Shown piece by piece: positions 1 to 9,214 of a stretch of 64,000 bases of DNA (position 1 is the stretch's first letter; each line of letters opens with the position of its first letter). The translations under genes and the position numbers were made by a program. The notes under the pieces are model-generated. The model saw only the letters and a program-made list of their open reading frames with translations, searched no databases and had not been told where the DNA came from. This DNA comes from Mesobacillus subterraneus (GTDB taxonomy: Bacteria > Bacillota > Bacilli > Bacillales > Cytobacillaceae), in assembly GCF_000934845.1 (NCBI RefSeq), contig NZ_JXIQ01000013.1, positions 1-64,000 of the forward strand, in the 5' to 3' direction.

Positions 1-288
1 CTTCTATAATAGAAGCCATGATAATTGATTGTTTGTTGACGCTTGTTTGTTTAGTTTTCAAAGAACAATTTAGTTAGCTTATCGCCAGAAGCGACTTTAT
101 TAATATAACCTATTGATTCATTATTGTCAACATCGTTTTTTATTTTTCTTTCAATAAAACTCGAAGTTGCTTTTTAAAATCAATGTTGTTTTTTTGAAGC
201 GAGATTAAATATATCATGTCCAAACTATGTTTGCAATATAATTTTAAAAGAAATATCACAAACAATCCTATTATTAGTTTTTGCATTT

Positions 289-831
289 CTAAATTAATTT
301 TCCCACTACGATTTGTTTGAGTGATTTCAAATCATTCCATACATAAGCCAGCTCTACATATTCCTGTCCACCAATCTTGTCTATTTCTTCCCCTGCCTTA
401 TTAGGCTGAAGACTTTCATAGAACAGACGACTGTGATTTTGTTTAAGCACCCAAACCAGCATGGATGTATAATTTTGCTCTAGTAATGCTTCAATTCCTT
501 CACGCAGAAGCCTCAAGCCCAGTTTTCTTCTTTGGTTTGCTTTCAAAATGTAAATTGCATATAGTTCTCCATCTGCAGTAAACTTCCCTGTACGTTCCTT
601 TCCAAAGGATGCAAAGCCCACTATTTCTCCACCTGGGTTTACCGCGACAAAAACCGGTGAAAGATCGGCCGTTTCAGACAAGTTTTTTTCCCACAACGGT
701 TTCCTATCCTCAATTTTCAAAGAAGCTAAGTAATCTTGGCTTATGATGCCCTCATATGTTTCTTTCCAGCTTTCGACATGGACCTTGGCTATTCCTAGAG
801 CATCTTCTTTTGTTGCCCTTCTTATTTGCAT
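289..831 (-). CDS. GNAT family N-acetyltransferase
   Basis: Predicted cytosolic acetyl-CoA-dependent N-acetyltransferase of about 180 residues; the substrate is unknown. The N-terminus (IRRATKEDALGIAKVHVESW) is the usual GNAT opening. The central strand region (AVNPGGEIVGFASFG) is followed by the acetyl-CoA loop region with QRRKLGLRLLREG at about residues 100-113, a variant of the Q/RxxGxG/A motif, and LFYESL near the end. I start at the second ATG because GGAGGGG sits 6 nt before it and directly abuts the first. It lies just downstream of the EamA exporter on the same strand with a 15 nt gap, so the two are probably co-transcribed. Confidence 0.88.
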   Translation of the reverse strand: MQIRRATKEDALGIAKVHVESWKETYEGIISQDYLASLKIEDRKPLWEKNLSETADLSPVFVAVNPGGEIVGFASFGKERTGKFTADGELYAIYILKANQRRKLGLRLLREGIEALLEQNYTSMLVWVLKQNHSRLFYESLQPNKAGEEIDKIGGQEYVELAYVWNDLKSLKQIVVGKLI

Positions 832-846
832 ATACATCCCCTCCGA

Positions 847-1755
847 TTATATTGAATTTATTTCTGCTCGCTTTTTCATCTTCATGTTTCTTTCATCTAC
901 TAAAAATAATGTTATTCCAGCAATAACAACTAACCCACCAGCAACTTGTGTCCAAATAACGTTTTCTTCTAACAAGTAGTATGCAAGGGCAGTTGCTCCT
1001 ACAGGTTCAAACAGGATTGCCATTGAGATAATCGAGGCGCTAAGCCATTTGATTGACCAGTTAAATAATGTATGTCCAAGCAAAGTCGGGAATAAGGCAA
1101 GAAGGACAAAATATACCCAGTCACTTGTCTCATAATGAAAGAACGAATCTCCAACTGCTAATACATAGAAGAACAGAGTGATTGTGCTAATGGCGTAAAC
1201 AATGAATGTGTATGTTATAAGGGACATTCTTTTTCTGACCGTTTGCCCAAATAATAGATAAACGGTGACTAGCGCACAAGCAGCAATTGCCAAAAAGTCT
1301 CCAAACAAGGCGCTTCCGCTGATTTTAAAATCCCCCCAGCTGATGATGACACTTCCTGAAATTGCAATAATCCCACTAATAATTGCCTTAGCAGATATTT
1401 TCTCCTTAAAGAAAATATAAACCCCCGCAAACGCGAATAATGGCTGGAGTGTGACCAGTACAGTCGAGCTCGCTACCGAGGTATAGTTTAAAGATTCGAA
1501 CCAGAGGATGAAGTGGAAAGCAAGGAACACACCTGATATCCCTGAAAACACCCAATCTTGTTTTGTAATAAGACGCAGCTCAGAAACATATTTTATAAGA
1601 AATACTGGCAACATAATTAACACTGAAAAAAATAACCGATAAAAGGCAATTACTCCAGATGGAGCAGAAGAAACTTTAACTAAAATCGCTGAAGTTGACA
1701 CAGCCACTACACCGATTGCAACAGCAAGGTATGGGTTCACTTTAGGTGTTTCCAT
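847..1755 (-). CDS. EamA/DMT family transporter
   Basis: Integral membrane protein of the drug/metabolite transporter superfamily, about 302 residues, with roughly ten hydrophobic segments arranged as two EamA repeats. It likely exports small metabolites; the substrate cannot be told. The N-terminal repeat opens NPYLAVAIGVVAVSTSAI and contains the family-typical FYRLFFSVLIM stretch. The second half contains LFPTLLGHTLFNWSIKWLSA, typical of EamA half two. The start is the ATG of METPKVNPYL because AGAAGGAGAAG lies a few bases upstream; an ATG 36 nt further upstream has no ribosome site. It heads a two-gene unit with the GNAT gene. Confidence 0.9.
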   Translation of the reverse strand: METPKVNPYLAVAIGVVAVSTSAILVKVSSAPSGVIAFYRLFFSVLIMLPVFLIKYVSELRLITKQDWVFSGISGVFLAFHFILWFESLNYTSVASSTVLVTLQPLFAFAGVYIFFKEKISAKAIISGIIAISGSVIISWGDFKISGSALFGDFLAIAACALVTVYLLFGQTVRKRMSLITYTFIVYAISTITLFFYVLAVGDSFFHYETSDWVYFVLLALFPTLLGHTLFNWSIKWLSASIISMAILFEPVGATALAYYLLEENVIWTQVAGGLVVIAGITLFLVDERNMKMKKRAEINSI

Positions 1756-1908
1756 TTCTCTTCTCCTTCTATTTAAACAATTTGAATACATGTATTTTAC
1801 TATGGAACTGTTCTTTTAGCTCACTTTTATTAAAATTTTTCGTACAAAAGCGTTTATTTTCCCTTCACCAGGGAAAGTAAATACATCTTATTAGGGGCAG
1901 GAGATCAC

Positions 1909-2604
1909 ATGCTTTATTCTATGGATATGGAAATTTTAATAAAGTTAGGCATTTCTGCATTTCTGGGTCTAGTTATCGGACTAGAAAGAGAGATAAAGCG
2001 AAAACCGGTGGGGCTCAAAACAAGTTTGGTCATTTCAATTGTCAGTTGCCTTTTAACAGTAGTTTCTAGTGAATCTGCCTATATGTTTCCAGGCGATGAA
2101 GAGGTAAATATTACAATGGATCCTCTCCGTTTAGCCGCACAAATCGTTTCAGGCATCGGTTTTCTTGGAGCTGGAGTTATTTTAAGAAGGGGAAATGATA
2201 CGATCTCAGGTCTAACGACAGCTGCGATGATTTGGGGTGCAGCTGGAATAGGAATTACTGTTGGTGCAGGCTTTTATTGGGAGGCAATAGCCGGGGTTGC
2301 GTTGCTGATTGTCAGCGTTGAATTGATACCATTTCTGATGACCTTCATTGGTCCAAGACAATTACGTGAGAAGGAAATACGACTTCAATTCAATGTGACT
2401 TCTAGAGAAAGCATCGCTGATATTATCACAAAGATTAAGTCAGAAAAAATCTCTTTGAAAAACGTGCGTATCAAAGATTTAGCAGATGAAACCCAACTTG
2501 TACAGCTGATCGTGACTGTCGATTTCAGAAGGAAAACAACAGATGTTTATGAGGCTGTTTCGGAAATTGAAGGAATAAACCGAGTTGAAATTGAAGGATT
2601 GTAG
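1909..2604 (+). CDS. MgtC/SapB family membrane protein
   Basis: About 231 residues. The N-terminal half has four to five membrane segments with the MgtC signature: GLVIGLEREIKRKPVGLKT near the start, then RLAAQIVSGIGFLGAGVILR and GLTTAAMIWGAAGIGI. The C-terminal half (after about residue 150) is a soluble ACT-like domain. Family members are linked to growth at low magnesium and to P-type ATPase modulation, but the biochemical function of the Bacillus members is not settled. GGGCAGGAGA lies upstream of the ATG. Single-gene unit with its own terminator. Confidence 0.9.
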   Translation: MLYSMDMEILIKLGISAFLGLVIGLEREIKRKPVGLKTSLVISIVSCLLTVVSSESAYMFPGDEEVNITMDPLRLAAQIVSGIGFLGAGVILRRGNDTISGLTTAAMIWGAAGIGITVGAGFYWEAIAGVALLIVSVELIPFLMTFIGPRQLREKEIRLQFNVTSRESIADIITKIKSEKISLKNVRIKDLADETQLVQLIVTVDFRRKTTDVYEAVSEIEGINRVEIEGL

Positions 2605-2607
2605 GAA

Positions 2608-2633
2608 AAGCCGCTGGAATTGCGGCCTTTTTC
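2608..2633 (+). terminator. terminator of mgtC-like gene
   Basis: Stem GCCGC (2610-2614) with GCGGC (2622-2626), 7 nt loop, followed by C and five T. It lies 5 nt after the stop codon. Confidence 0.75.
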
Positions 2634-2711
2634 AATTTAACAGTAAATTTTATCTTGCAAGTCCTTTGAGTTGGAGATATAATCTTTCTTGTACCTTATC
2701 TATTTAGATAC

Positions 2712-2784
2712 GGGGGATTAGCTCAGCTGGGAGAGCGCAACGCTGGCAGCGTTGAGGTCAGGGGTTCGAGCCCCCTATTCTCCA
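2712..2784 (+). tRNA. tRNA-Ala (anticodon GGC)
   Basis: A full cloverleaf folds. The 7 bp acceptor arm (GGGGGAT with ATTCTCC, two G-U pairs) leads into a GCTC/GAGC D arm. The CAACG/CGTTG anticodon arm has loop CTGGCAG (anticodon GGC, which reads alanine GCC/GCU). The T arm is AGGGG-TTCGAGC-CCCCT and the discriminator is A73. The 3' CCA is not encoded. A stand-alone tRNA gene like this is a common integration target; here it sits 0.9 kb from the recombinase cluster, but I see no duplicated tRNA 3' end in the window. Confidence 0.96.
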
Positions 2785-2790
2785 TCATCG

Positions 2791-2820
2791 GAAACCCTTG
2801 CGCAGCAAGGGTTTCTTCTA
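2791..2820 (+). terminator. terminator of tRNA-Ala
   Basis: Hairpin AAACCCTTG-cgcag-CAAGGGTTT followed by CTTCT, a few bases after the mature tRNA end. Confidence 0.75.
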
Positions 2821-2899
2821 TTTATATGATTAGAAAAAGGCTGCCGCAATGACCGCCTATATCTTCTGTCCTTGCACCCGTTAGTGCAACCAGATATAG

Positions 2900-3406
2900 T
2901 TATTTGTGAGAAAGATTTTTTAACCACTTCTCGTTCCACTGAAAATAAAGTTCACTATTTTTACTTTGTAGAAATAAATCTTTAGGGTAAGGTAAAGCGA
3001 GTTCAGGCATATTACTCGGATTAAAATATTGAAGTTCAGCCGTTTCGTTATCTATTGGAATTAATTCACCGCTTTGAATAACGCAATCAAACATAAAGAC
3101 GTTATACTCCACTTGATGACCATTAGGATATTGGTAACGAAAGTCTTTTCCACCAAATACGCCTAATAACTTTTTTGGTACAACATATAAACCTGTCTCT
3201 TCCCATACTTCACGAACTACTGCTTCGGCAGGTGCTTCTCCAAGTTCAATGGCACCAGCAGGAAGACTCCACTTTTCGCCATTTCCTTTGTGTTGTAATA
3301 AAATTTCTCCCAAGTCGTTTCGAACAATTCCTGCTACACTTGGCATAAAAATCAGTCCATTACCGACTTTTTCTCGGAGTTTTTTATAATAATCCGACAT
3401 TCCCAT
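2900..3406 (-). CDS. NUDIX hydrolase
   Basis: A 168-residue pyrophosphohydrolase acting on nucleoside-diphosphate-linked substrates, probably cytosolic. The Nudix box is complete at about residues 52-74: GAIELGEAPAEAVVREVWEE then TGL, matching Gx5Ex7REUxEExGU. The preceding GNGEKWSLPAG is typical. The substrate is unknown. I place the start at the ATG 8 nt after AGGTGG; a GTG 12 nt upstream overlaps that ribosome site. It is the last ordinary gene before the mobile region. Confidence 0.93.
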   Translation of the reverse strand: MGMSDYYKKLREKVGNGLIFMPSVAGIVRNDLGEILLQHKGNGEKWSLPAGAIELGEAPAEAVVREVWEETGLYVVPKKLLGVFGGKDFRYQYPNGHQVEYNVFMFDCVIQSGELIPIDNETAELQYFNPSNMPELALPYPKDLFLQSKNSELYFQWNEKWLKNLSHK

Positions 3407-3563
3407 TTTCCATACCACCTCGAGTTATATGTGTTACAAAGTAAACTCTCCCCAATATACAAAATCACCTGTTGTTCTTCAACTAAATTGCCCTGTTTGT
3501 TCCATAAAGAATTCACCAAAAAAGGCGTTAATCCTTCTTAACACAAATAATGGTATAATTTAA

Positions 3564-3604
3564 AAAATGACCAAACCCATATATACCAAGGGCTTGGTCA
3601 TTTT
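3564..3604 (-). terminator. terminator closing the recombinase operon
   Basis: An 11 bp inverted repeat, AAAATGACCAA (3564-3574) with TTGGTCATTTT (3594-3604). On the minus strand it runs into a T-rich tail. It lies about 65 nt downstream of the last recombinase stop. Confidence 0.7.
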
Positions 3605-3667
3605 ATAACGGTTTTTAATAAAGCGTTAATTTATATTATACGAATAGTTACCTTTTCGAACTTCCAC

Positions 3668-4507
3668 TTACATCCATTGATCATAGATCTCTTTTCGTGC
3701 TTGATGGTACAATCGAGCATACAGCTGCGTTTGATGTAGTCCGTTATGTCCCAATAGAACTTGGATACATTCTAGCGGCATTCCCTTCATGGCTAAATGT
3801 GCAGCAAATGTATGACGTAACGTATGGGGTGTTAAGTGAATCCCTAGCTTTTTTGTATAGCCTTGAAATTTCAAGTTAATCGTACGAGAACACATCGGAC
3901 CTGTCCTTGACGTATTGACAAAAGCAAACGGTTGGGAATCCTCTCGTTTCTCTAAATAGGCTTTCAAATGTACTGCACACTCTCGTGTAAATAGGACAAT
4001 CCGCTCTTTTTTACGTTTCCCATTCGGAATCGTAATCATGCGTTCCGACCAGTTAATATCCTCTTTTTTCATATCAACTAACTCCATAAGACGCACACCG
4101 GTGGCATAAAACACTTCAATAACCGCCCTTTCCTCCACCTTCCCTTTTACCAATTGACGCAATTGTAACAGTTCATCCCTTTGCAGATATCTTGGTAGTT
4201 TATCCTCCGATTTCGGAATGGGTATTTTTTTCGCTGGATCCTTAGTAAGAAAACCTTCTTCTATGCAATATTTAAAAAACAGCTTGATCCCTGCTAATTT
4301 ACTGCTCACTGTAGCAACTTTATATTCCCTTGATTCTAAGGAAGACATCCAACCCCTAATATCTTTCGCATTCATTTCTGTGAATGGCTTCTCACAAAAA
4401 GCCAATAATTGATTCACTGCTAGTATATACAGATTCACTGTCTTTTCCTCTAATCGAAACCTATAATCCTCTTTAAATTGTTTCAAGCAATTATCTGCGA
4501 TTATCAA
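3668..4507 (-). CDS. Tyrosine recombinase/integrase, type A (second copy)
   Basis: A 279-residue site-specific recombinase of the XerC/D-like phage-integrase superfamily. An N-terminal SAM-like DNA-binding domain (to about residue 95) precedes a catalytic domain. Catalytic residues are visible: R in ATGVRLMELV, K in the GKRKKERIV turn, HxxR in HTLRHTFAAHL, and H plus Tyr in LLGHNGLHQTQLYARL. All look intact, so it is probably active. It starts at a TTG preceded by AAGGGGA and follows the stop of the type B gene by 13 nt. It is the fourth and last gene of a four-recombinase operon and is much closer in sequence to the gene at 5413-6243 than to its immediate neighbour. Confidence 0.93.
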   Translation of the reverse strand: MIIADNCLKQFKEDYRFRLEEKTVNLYILAVNQLLAFCEKPFTEMNAKDIRGWMSSLESREYKVATVSSKLAGIKLFFKYCIEEGFLTKDPAKKIPIPKSEDKLPRYLQRDELLQLRQLVKGKVEERAVIEVFYATGVRLMELVDMKKEDINWSERMITIPNGKRKKERIVLFTRECAVHLKAYLEKREDSQPFAFVNTSRTGPMCSRTINLKFQGYTKKLGIHLTPHTLRHTFAAHLAMKGMPLECIQVLLGHNGLHQTQLYARLYHQARKEIYDQWM

Positions 4508-4520
4508 AAAATCTATCCCC

Positions 4521-5402
4521 TTATCCCATATATTTTCGGTAAAGCGAAATGATCTCCCTCTTGGGAAGCCTAGCGTATATTTGTGTCGTCACAACATCAC
4601 TATGACCCAATTCATCTCCAATGAACGCTAAATCTGCCCCTTTCGCCAATAATTCAGTTGCGAAGGTATGACGTAATCGATGTGGATGCAAATTTGTTTT
4701 GAGTTTTGCTTTCTTTCCCAATTTCATTAAAATAAGCTGGATGGTTCGAACGTGTAACCGCTTACCTGTAGAGGTTACAAAAAGTGCCTTCAGAGAATTT
4801 TGACTTAAAGAGATATATCGCTCCAATAAAAGAGCACACTTTTCTGTAAAATGAACAAAGCGGATTTTTTTGCCTTTGCCTACTACGCGCGCTGTACGGT
4901 ATTCAAGATTTACATCCTCTCGATTTAACTCACTTACTTCACTGACTCGACACCCTGTGGTAAGCAAAAATTCCACCAACACCTGATTTCGAAGAGAGGT
5001 GATTTCGCTATGATTACGAATTTTAGCAATTTCATCTTTCTCTAAGTACTTTGGAAGTGTTTGTGAAAGACGAGGAAACCATCGGCTTTTAACTGGTGAA
5101 CTATCTATATAATTTTCATTTATACAAAACTTGTAAAATGAAGATAGAATACTTAGCCGTAGTCTCAATGTTGCTTCACTAAAATGAGCTCCGTTATTTT
5201 TAAACCATTCAAGAATGGTATTTGAGGTCAAAGAGAGATAAGTTTCTTTCATATCCCCAAAAAAGTGTTCTAAAAAATGCCGATATGTAGTAATGGTATT
5301 TTGACTTCGGTTTGAAACTTTTAAACTTAATAAAAACTCTCCAATGATTTCCTGATTACTTTCATTCGGTAAGTCTTTCGACAACTCCCAGTAATTATTC
5401 AT
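4521..5402 (-). CDS. Tyrosine recombinase/integrase, type B (second copy)
   Basis: About 293 residues. N-terminal core-binding domain: EFLLSLKVSNRSQNTITTYR. Catalytic domain: TTGCRVSEV (Arg I), GKGKKIRFV (Lys), HPHRLRHTFAT (HxxR), ELGHSDVVTTQIYARL (His and nucleophile Tyr). The best start is the ATG of MNNYWELS, with AGGAGTGAGAAG directly upstream and 10 nt after the previous stop. An upstream extension to 5447 would overlap the preceding gene and lacks a ribosome site. It pairs with the adjacent type A gene, and the same A/B pairing recurs just upstream. Confidence 0.93.
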   Translation of the reverse strand: MNNYWELSKDLPNESNQEIIGEFLLSLKVSNRSQNTITTYRHFLEHFFGDMKETYLSLTSNTILEWFKNNGAHFSEATLRLRLSILSSFYKFCINENYIDSSPVKSRWFPRLSQTLPKYLEKDEIAKIRNHSEITSLRNQVLVEFLLTTGCRVSEVSELNREDVNLEYRTARVVGKGKKIRFVHFTEKCALLLERYISLSQNSLKALFVTSTGKRLHVRTIQLILMKLGKKAKLKTNLHPHRLRHTFATELLAKGADLAFIGDELGHSDVVTTQIYARLPKREIISLYRKYMG

Positions 5403-5412
5403 CTTCTCACTC

Positions 5413-6243
5413 CTATTGGTATAGATCATATTGTTTTTTACGTGCATGTTCCATTAATCGTGTATAAATGCGAGTACTATTAATATCTACATGACCCAGG
5501 AGATCCTGAATGTAACTTTGAGGCATATTTTTTTCTGCTAGGTGTGCGGCAAATGTATGACGTAAAGTATGGGGGCTCACCTTAAAACCAAGTGATTTGG
5601 AGAAATTACGAAAGTTTTTTTGTATATATTCCCGGTGAAGTGGACCTCCTCTACGATTTGCAAATAAGAACATGCTATTTGTTTCTCGTTTTTCCAGGTA
5701 TAGTTTTAAGCGTTCCGCACAATCGTGCGAAAAAAGGACAAATCTCTCTTTGGTTCCCTTTCCTTTGCGTATCCATATTTGCCTGGTATCCCATTTAATA
5801 TCCTCTAATTTGATTTGTAATAGCTCACTAACCCGTACGCCTGTGGAATATAAGGTTTCAATGATAGGACGAAATTGGTAATCATTCCGTGTTAATTCTT
5901 GTAACTCGGCCAACTGGCGCCTACTTAAGTAGTATGGAAGGACATCATCTTTCTTAGGGGTTTTTACCGTTGACAATGGATTTTTCTTCAGGAGATTTTC
6001 TTCCATACAGTATTGATAAAATGACTTCAATCCTGATAGTTTAATATGTATCGAACGTTTTTTAAGACCTTTTTCCTCTAGGGAGGCAAGCCATGCTCTT
6101 ATATCAGCAGCCTTCACTTCACTAAATCCTTTTTTACAAAAGCTGAAGAATTGTTGAAGCGAAAGTCTATAACTTCGGATTGTTTCTTTACTAAACCTTG
6201 ATTGATGATCGTCAAAAAATGACGCTAATACTTCTTCGTTCAT
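5413..6243 (-). CDS. Tyrosine recombinase/integrase, type A (first copy)
   Basis: A 276-residue tyrosine recombinase closely related to the 3668-4507 product; both share phrases such as LPHTLRHTFAAHLA-like, LLGH and RKxxYDxx at the C-terminus. Catalytic residues: STGVRVSELLQ, GKGTKERFV, SPHTLRHTFAAHLAE, LLGHVDINSTRIYTRL. It follows the type B gene at 6250-7137 by 6 nt, so translation is probably coupled. Its own substrate sites are unknown. Confidence 0.93.
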   Translation of the reverse strand: MNEEVLASFFDDHQSRFSKETIRSYRLSLQQFFSFCKKGFSEVKAADIRAWLASLEEKGLKKRSIHIKLSGLKSFYQYCMEENLLKKNPLSTVKTPKKDDVLPYYLSRRQLAELQELTRNDYQFRPIIETLYSTGVRVSELLQIKLEDIKWDTRQIWIRKGKGTKERFVLFSHDCAERLKLYLEKRETNSMFLFANRRGGPLHREYIQKNFRNFSKSLGFKVSPHTLRHTFAAHLAEKNMPQSYIQDLLGHVDINSTRIYTRLMEHARKKQYDLYQ

Positions 6244-6249
6244 GGTTAT

Positions 6250-7137
6250 CTACCCCATTATATTTTGATAAGATGTAATCATGTCCTCAGTTAGAATACG
6301 TGCATATATACGAGTTGTGTTTAGATTGGAATGTCCCAATTCATCTGCTATAAATTCAATGGTTGCCCCTCTTGCAAGCATGTTTGTAGCAAACGTATGG
6401 CGACAACAATGAGGATGCAACGATTGATTTAACCCAGCCTTTTTTCCAATTTTCCTCGTAATATAATAGATGGATTTGGGTCCTATACGTTGATCGGAAT
6501 TACTCAAGAATAATGGATCTGATTCTTTACAGATTCTTGTATGTATATAGTCCTTCAATACAAGGGCACACTCTTCCGAAAAATGCACCTTTCTAATTTT
6601 CTTTCCTTTTCCCGTTACCTCAGCTGTTCTTTTTTCTAAATTGACATCTTTTATAGAAAGATTAGAAACTTCCGAACTTCTGCATCCTGACGAAAATAAA
6701 AATAGCATCAGTGCACGATCACGAAGAACCGAATTTTCTGTTGTAAGCTTTACTTTAGCAAACTCATTCTCGCTTAAATACTTGGGTAAGGACTTTGGAA
6801 TTTTGGGTCTCCATCTTTTTTTAATAATGACATTTTCTATATACTCTTCCGCAAGACAAAATTGCAAAAATGATGATAGTGCAGTTAGGTAAGCATCTAC
6901 CGTCTTTTCCTTTTTTCCATTAGTGAAATGTAAAAAGCATTTTCTCACTTCATTGGTTGTTAATTGATTTAAAGGAAGAGTACATATGCTCAAGAACCGT
7001 TCTAAAAACCACCGATAGTTTCTTATTGTTCGTTCAGCTTTGTTTTCAAGTTTTAAACTTAGCAAATATTCATCCATGATCGCCCTTGTCGCTTCATCCT
7101 CAAGGTTACTCTTCGTGTAATCACTAGATTCTTTCAT
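6250..7137 (-). CDS. Tyrosine recombinase/integrase, type B (first copy)
   Basis: A 295-residue tyrosine recombinase, the first gene of the operon. Catalytic motifs: SSGCRSSEVS, GKGKKIRKV, HPHCCRHTFATNML and ELGHSNLNTTRIYARI. In the HxxR box the usual LRH is CRH, but the His and Arg remain. It is similar in length and motifs to the 4521-5402 product, giving the order B'-A'-B-A. About 300 bp of AT-rich leader separates it from the intron. Confidence 0.93.
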   Translation of the reverse strand: MKESSDYTKSNLEDEATRAIMDEYLLSLKLENKAERTIRNYRWFLERFLSICTLPLNQLTTNEVRKCFLHFTNGKKEKTVDAYLTALSSFLQFCLAEEYIENVIIKKRWRPKIPKSLPKYLSENEFAKVKLTTENSVLRDRALMLFLFSSGCRSSEVSNLSIKDVNLEKRTAEVTGKGKKIRKVHFSEECALVLKDYIHTRICKESDPLFLSNSDQRIGPKSIYYITRKIGKKAGLNQSLHPHCCRHTFATNMLARGATIEFIADELGHSNLNTTRIYARILTEDMITSYQNIMG

Positions 7138-7415
7138 TTGTTAACCTCTTCTCTATTTTTCTATTAATGATACATATAATAATCTTTAACTAATTTATCT
7201 TTTTATATACATTTGTTAAGGACTAATACAAATCAAAAATATAGTCAACACTTCAGATTAACTTCATAAAATGAGCCATAGTATAACTATTGTTCTATAT
7301 CATAATCAAGCGAAGCTTGGTCAACAAGGTAGTGTGCAACAATCAATTCCTTACAGTTTTTATTACAGGTTTTTCCCTCCATTAAAAGCCACGTACTTGC
7401 CTGTTTGTTGTATTA

Positions 7416-8802
7416 TCAGTTATCGTCAGATGAATCGAGTAGATGACTAGCCATTAGCTGGCTAGTCGACCTCTCACACCTTTCAGTTGTTATTGCCCGA
7501 TGGAGTACTTCGCTAAGAGATATGCGCCAGTATCCCTTACGGGAGTTAGCTGTTTTCATCGCTTTCGTATGGTCTATTCCGTATTTCCGAAGCATTTTAT
7601 ATCTTGTTTTTACTCTTTTCCATCGTTTCCAGATTAATTGCCTTAACCTGTGATTCAACCATTGTTGGATTTCTTTGACGAATATCTTCATGTACGATAC
7701 ACCGTAGTAGTTAATCCAACCCGTGGTTATTTGATTAATCTTTATTGTAATTTTTTCAAAGGTGCCAGGTCTTTTTCGACTTGTCTCTTTTCGTAGTTTC
7801 TCTTTGAATCGTTGTTTTGCCGACCTACTAGGTCGGCATCCAACTTTCCCAAGAGATTCTGTAAGTTGAAACCCAGGAATGTCCCAGATGTTGCCGTACA
7901 TATTTTGCTTTTCTTTTGATTAATTGTTAGCTGTAGATCTTCTTCGATATATTTCGAGACACTTTCCATGACTCGTTCACCTGCACGTTTGCTCTTCACG
8001 TAGATGCAAAATCGTCCGCATATCTTATGAAACGATGTCCTCTTCTTTCCAACTCTCTATCTAGTTTATTTAGATAGACATTAGCTAGAATCGGCGAAAG
8101 AGGTCCTCCCTGTGGAGTCCCTTCTGTTTTCTCGATGTAGATATCTTTGTCTAGAATTCCTGAACGAAGGAATTTCCATATGAGCTTCAATACGATTTTA
8201 TCGGAGATAAATTCCTCTAGGTAGGCTCTTAGCCTTTGGTGATGGATGGTATCGAAATAGCTTTTCAAATCACAATCCACCACCATTTTGTATCCCTCTT
8301 GATAGTATTGTTCTGCTCGTTTTATGGCTTGGTGTGCATCTCTTCCTACTCGAAATCCAAAGCTGTTGTTCGAAAAGTGTGGGTCAATGATGGGATTGAT
8401 GACTTGAAGGATCGCTTGCTGGACCACTCTGTCTAGAACACAGGGGATACCCAAGTATCTTTTCGAGCCATCTGGCTTTGGGATGGCGACTCGTTTGACT
8501 GGTTGAGGAGTATAGGTTCCATCTTCCAGTTTTTGTTTCAATGCTCGATAGTGTTTCCTCATGTGTGATTCCAGTTCATGTACGGTAATCCCATCTATAC
8601 CTGGAGCACCTTTGTTTGATTTTACTTTCTTGTAAGCTTTCCAAAGATTATCATCGGCAATAACTTCTTTTATTAAATTGATACCATCTTGTTCTTTCAT
8701 ATCCATGTTGACATCCCTATGCACTCCTATATACTCTTCAGTTTCGAACTTATCCATCAATAGGGAGCCATCTTTCGGTCTATACCACGATGTTTTCTGC
8801 AT
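7416..8802 (-). pseudogene. ltrA: Group II intron reverse transcriptase/maturase, frameshifted
   Basis: Intron-encoded reverse transcriptase/maturase in three pieces. Piece 1 (8802 to about 7996) holds KGAPGIDGI, the RT core (VDCDLKSYFDTIHH, EGTPQGGPLSPILANVYLNK) and the catalytic YADDF. One T is missing right after YADDF: restoring it gives FCIYVKSKRAGERV, which continues in a second frame (to about 7850). A second single-base slip near 7840-7860 shifts to a third frame carrying the maturase region (GCRPSRSAKQRFKEKLR, then GWINYYG, WKRWKR, NSRKGYWRIS). The normal C-terminus is replaced by readthrough into domain VI. Either genuine decay or several indel errors; the missing domain V favours decay. 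Confidence 0.9.
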
Positions 8803-9214
8803 TGAGTCAGGATGTCTACACCTCCTTGTTTTCCAAGATTTAAGATTGTTCAGTCCTTCATTCCGTTCTTGGAATTACTATGACCTCTGCTGACTTCTCA
8901 CGATAAATCTTGTCCAACCGAATGTTTTACGTTCGTCCGTGAGACCTCCCCGGGTAAGAGCGATAACCTTCTTCTCATGTAACTGCTATATTTACTGCAT
9001 GGGATTTGGGCAGTATTGGACTTTATCTTGTTTGGCAGATTCGTCCGTCCCAATTCAGCCTTTTATATAGTTTCTGTTCGTCAGTTCGAGAATTTGCATC
9101 CGGCTTCCTTCAGATTCCACGTCACCATGGACACTCATGCCATTTGCTAACAGTTCCTACTGCCAAGCCTGTAGTGGACTTTCACCACCAAGTTATCATC
9201 CATGCCGGGCGCAC
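7434..9214 (-). mobile_element. Group II intron, bacterial class C-like, inactivated
   Basis: On the minus strand the 5' end reads GTGCGCCCGG (9214 downward). Next come typical domain I text (GGTGGTGAAAGTCCAC, then AACTGTTAGCAAATGGCATG) and a reverse transcriptase ORF. The 3' end is recognisable as GGTGTGAGAGGTCG, a domain VI stem (CTAGCCAGCTAATGGCTAG) and CTACTCGATT, ending about 7434. The insertion point is immediately after the T-run of a Rho-independent terminator, as class C introns do. The ORF has two frameshifts, and the domain V segment expected before GGTGTGAGAGG appears to be missing, so splicing should be lost. The 3' boundary is approximate to a few bases. Confidence 0.85.

Noticed and set aside
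2712-3668. tRNA-Ala as the integration site of the recombinase island
   Set aside because: An ordinary NUDIX gene lies between and no repeat of the tRNA 3' end was found near 3.6 kb or elsewhere in the window.
7990-8000. TGA ending the first reverse transcriptase piece (YADDFAST then stop)
   Set aside because: Explained by a missing T after YADDF: the maturase continues in another frame, so it is a frameshift and not recoding.
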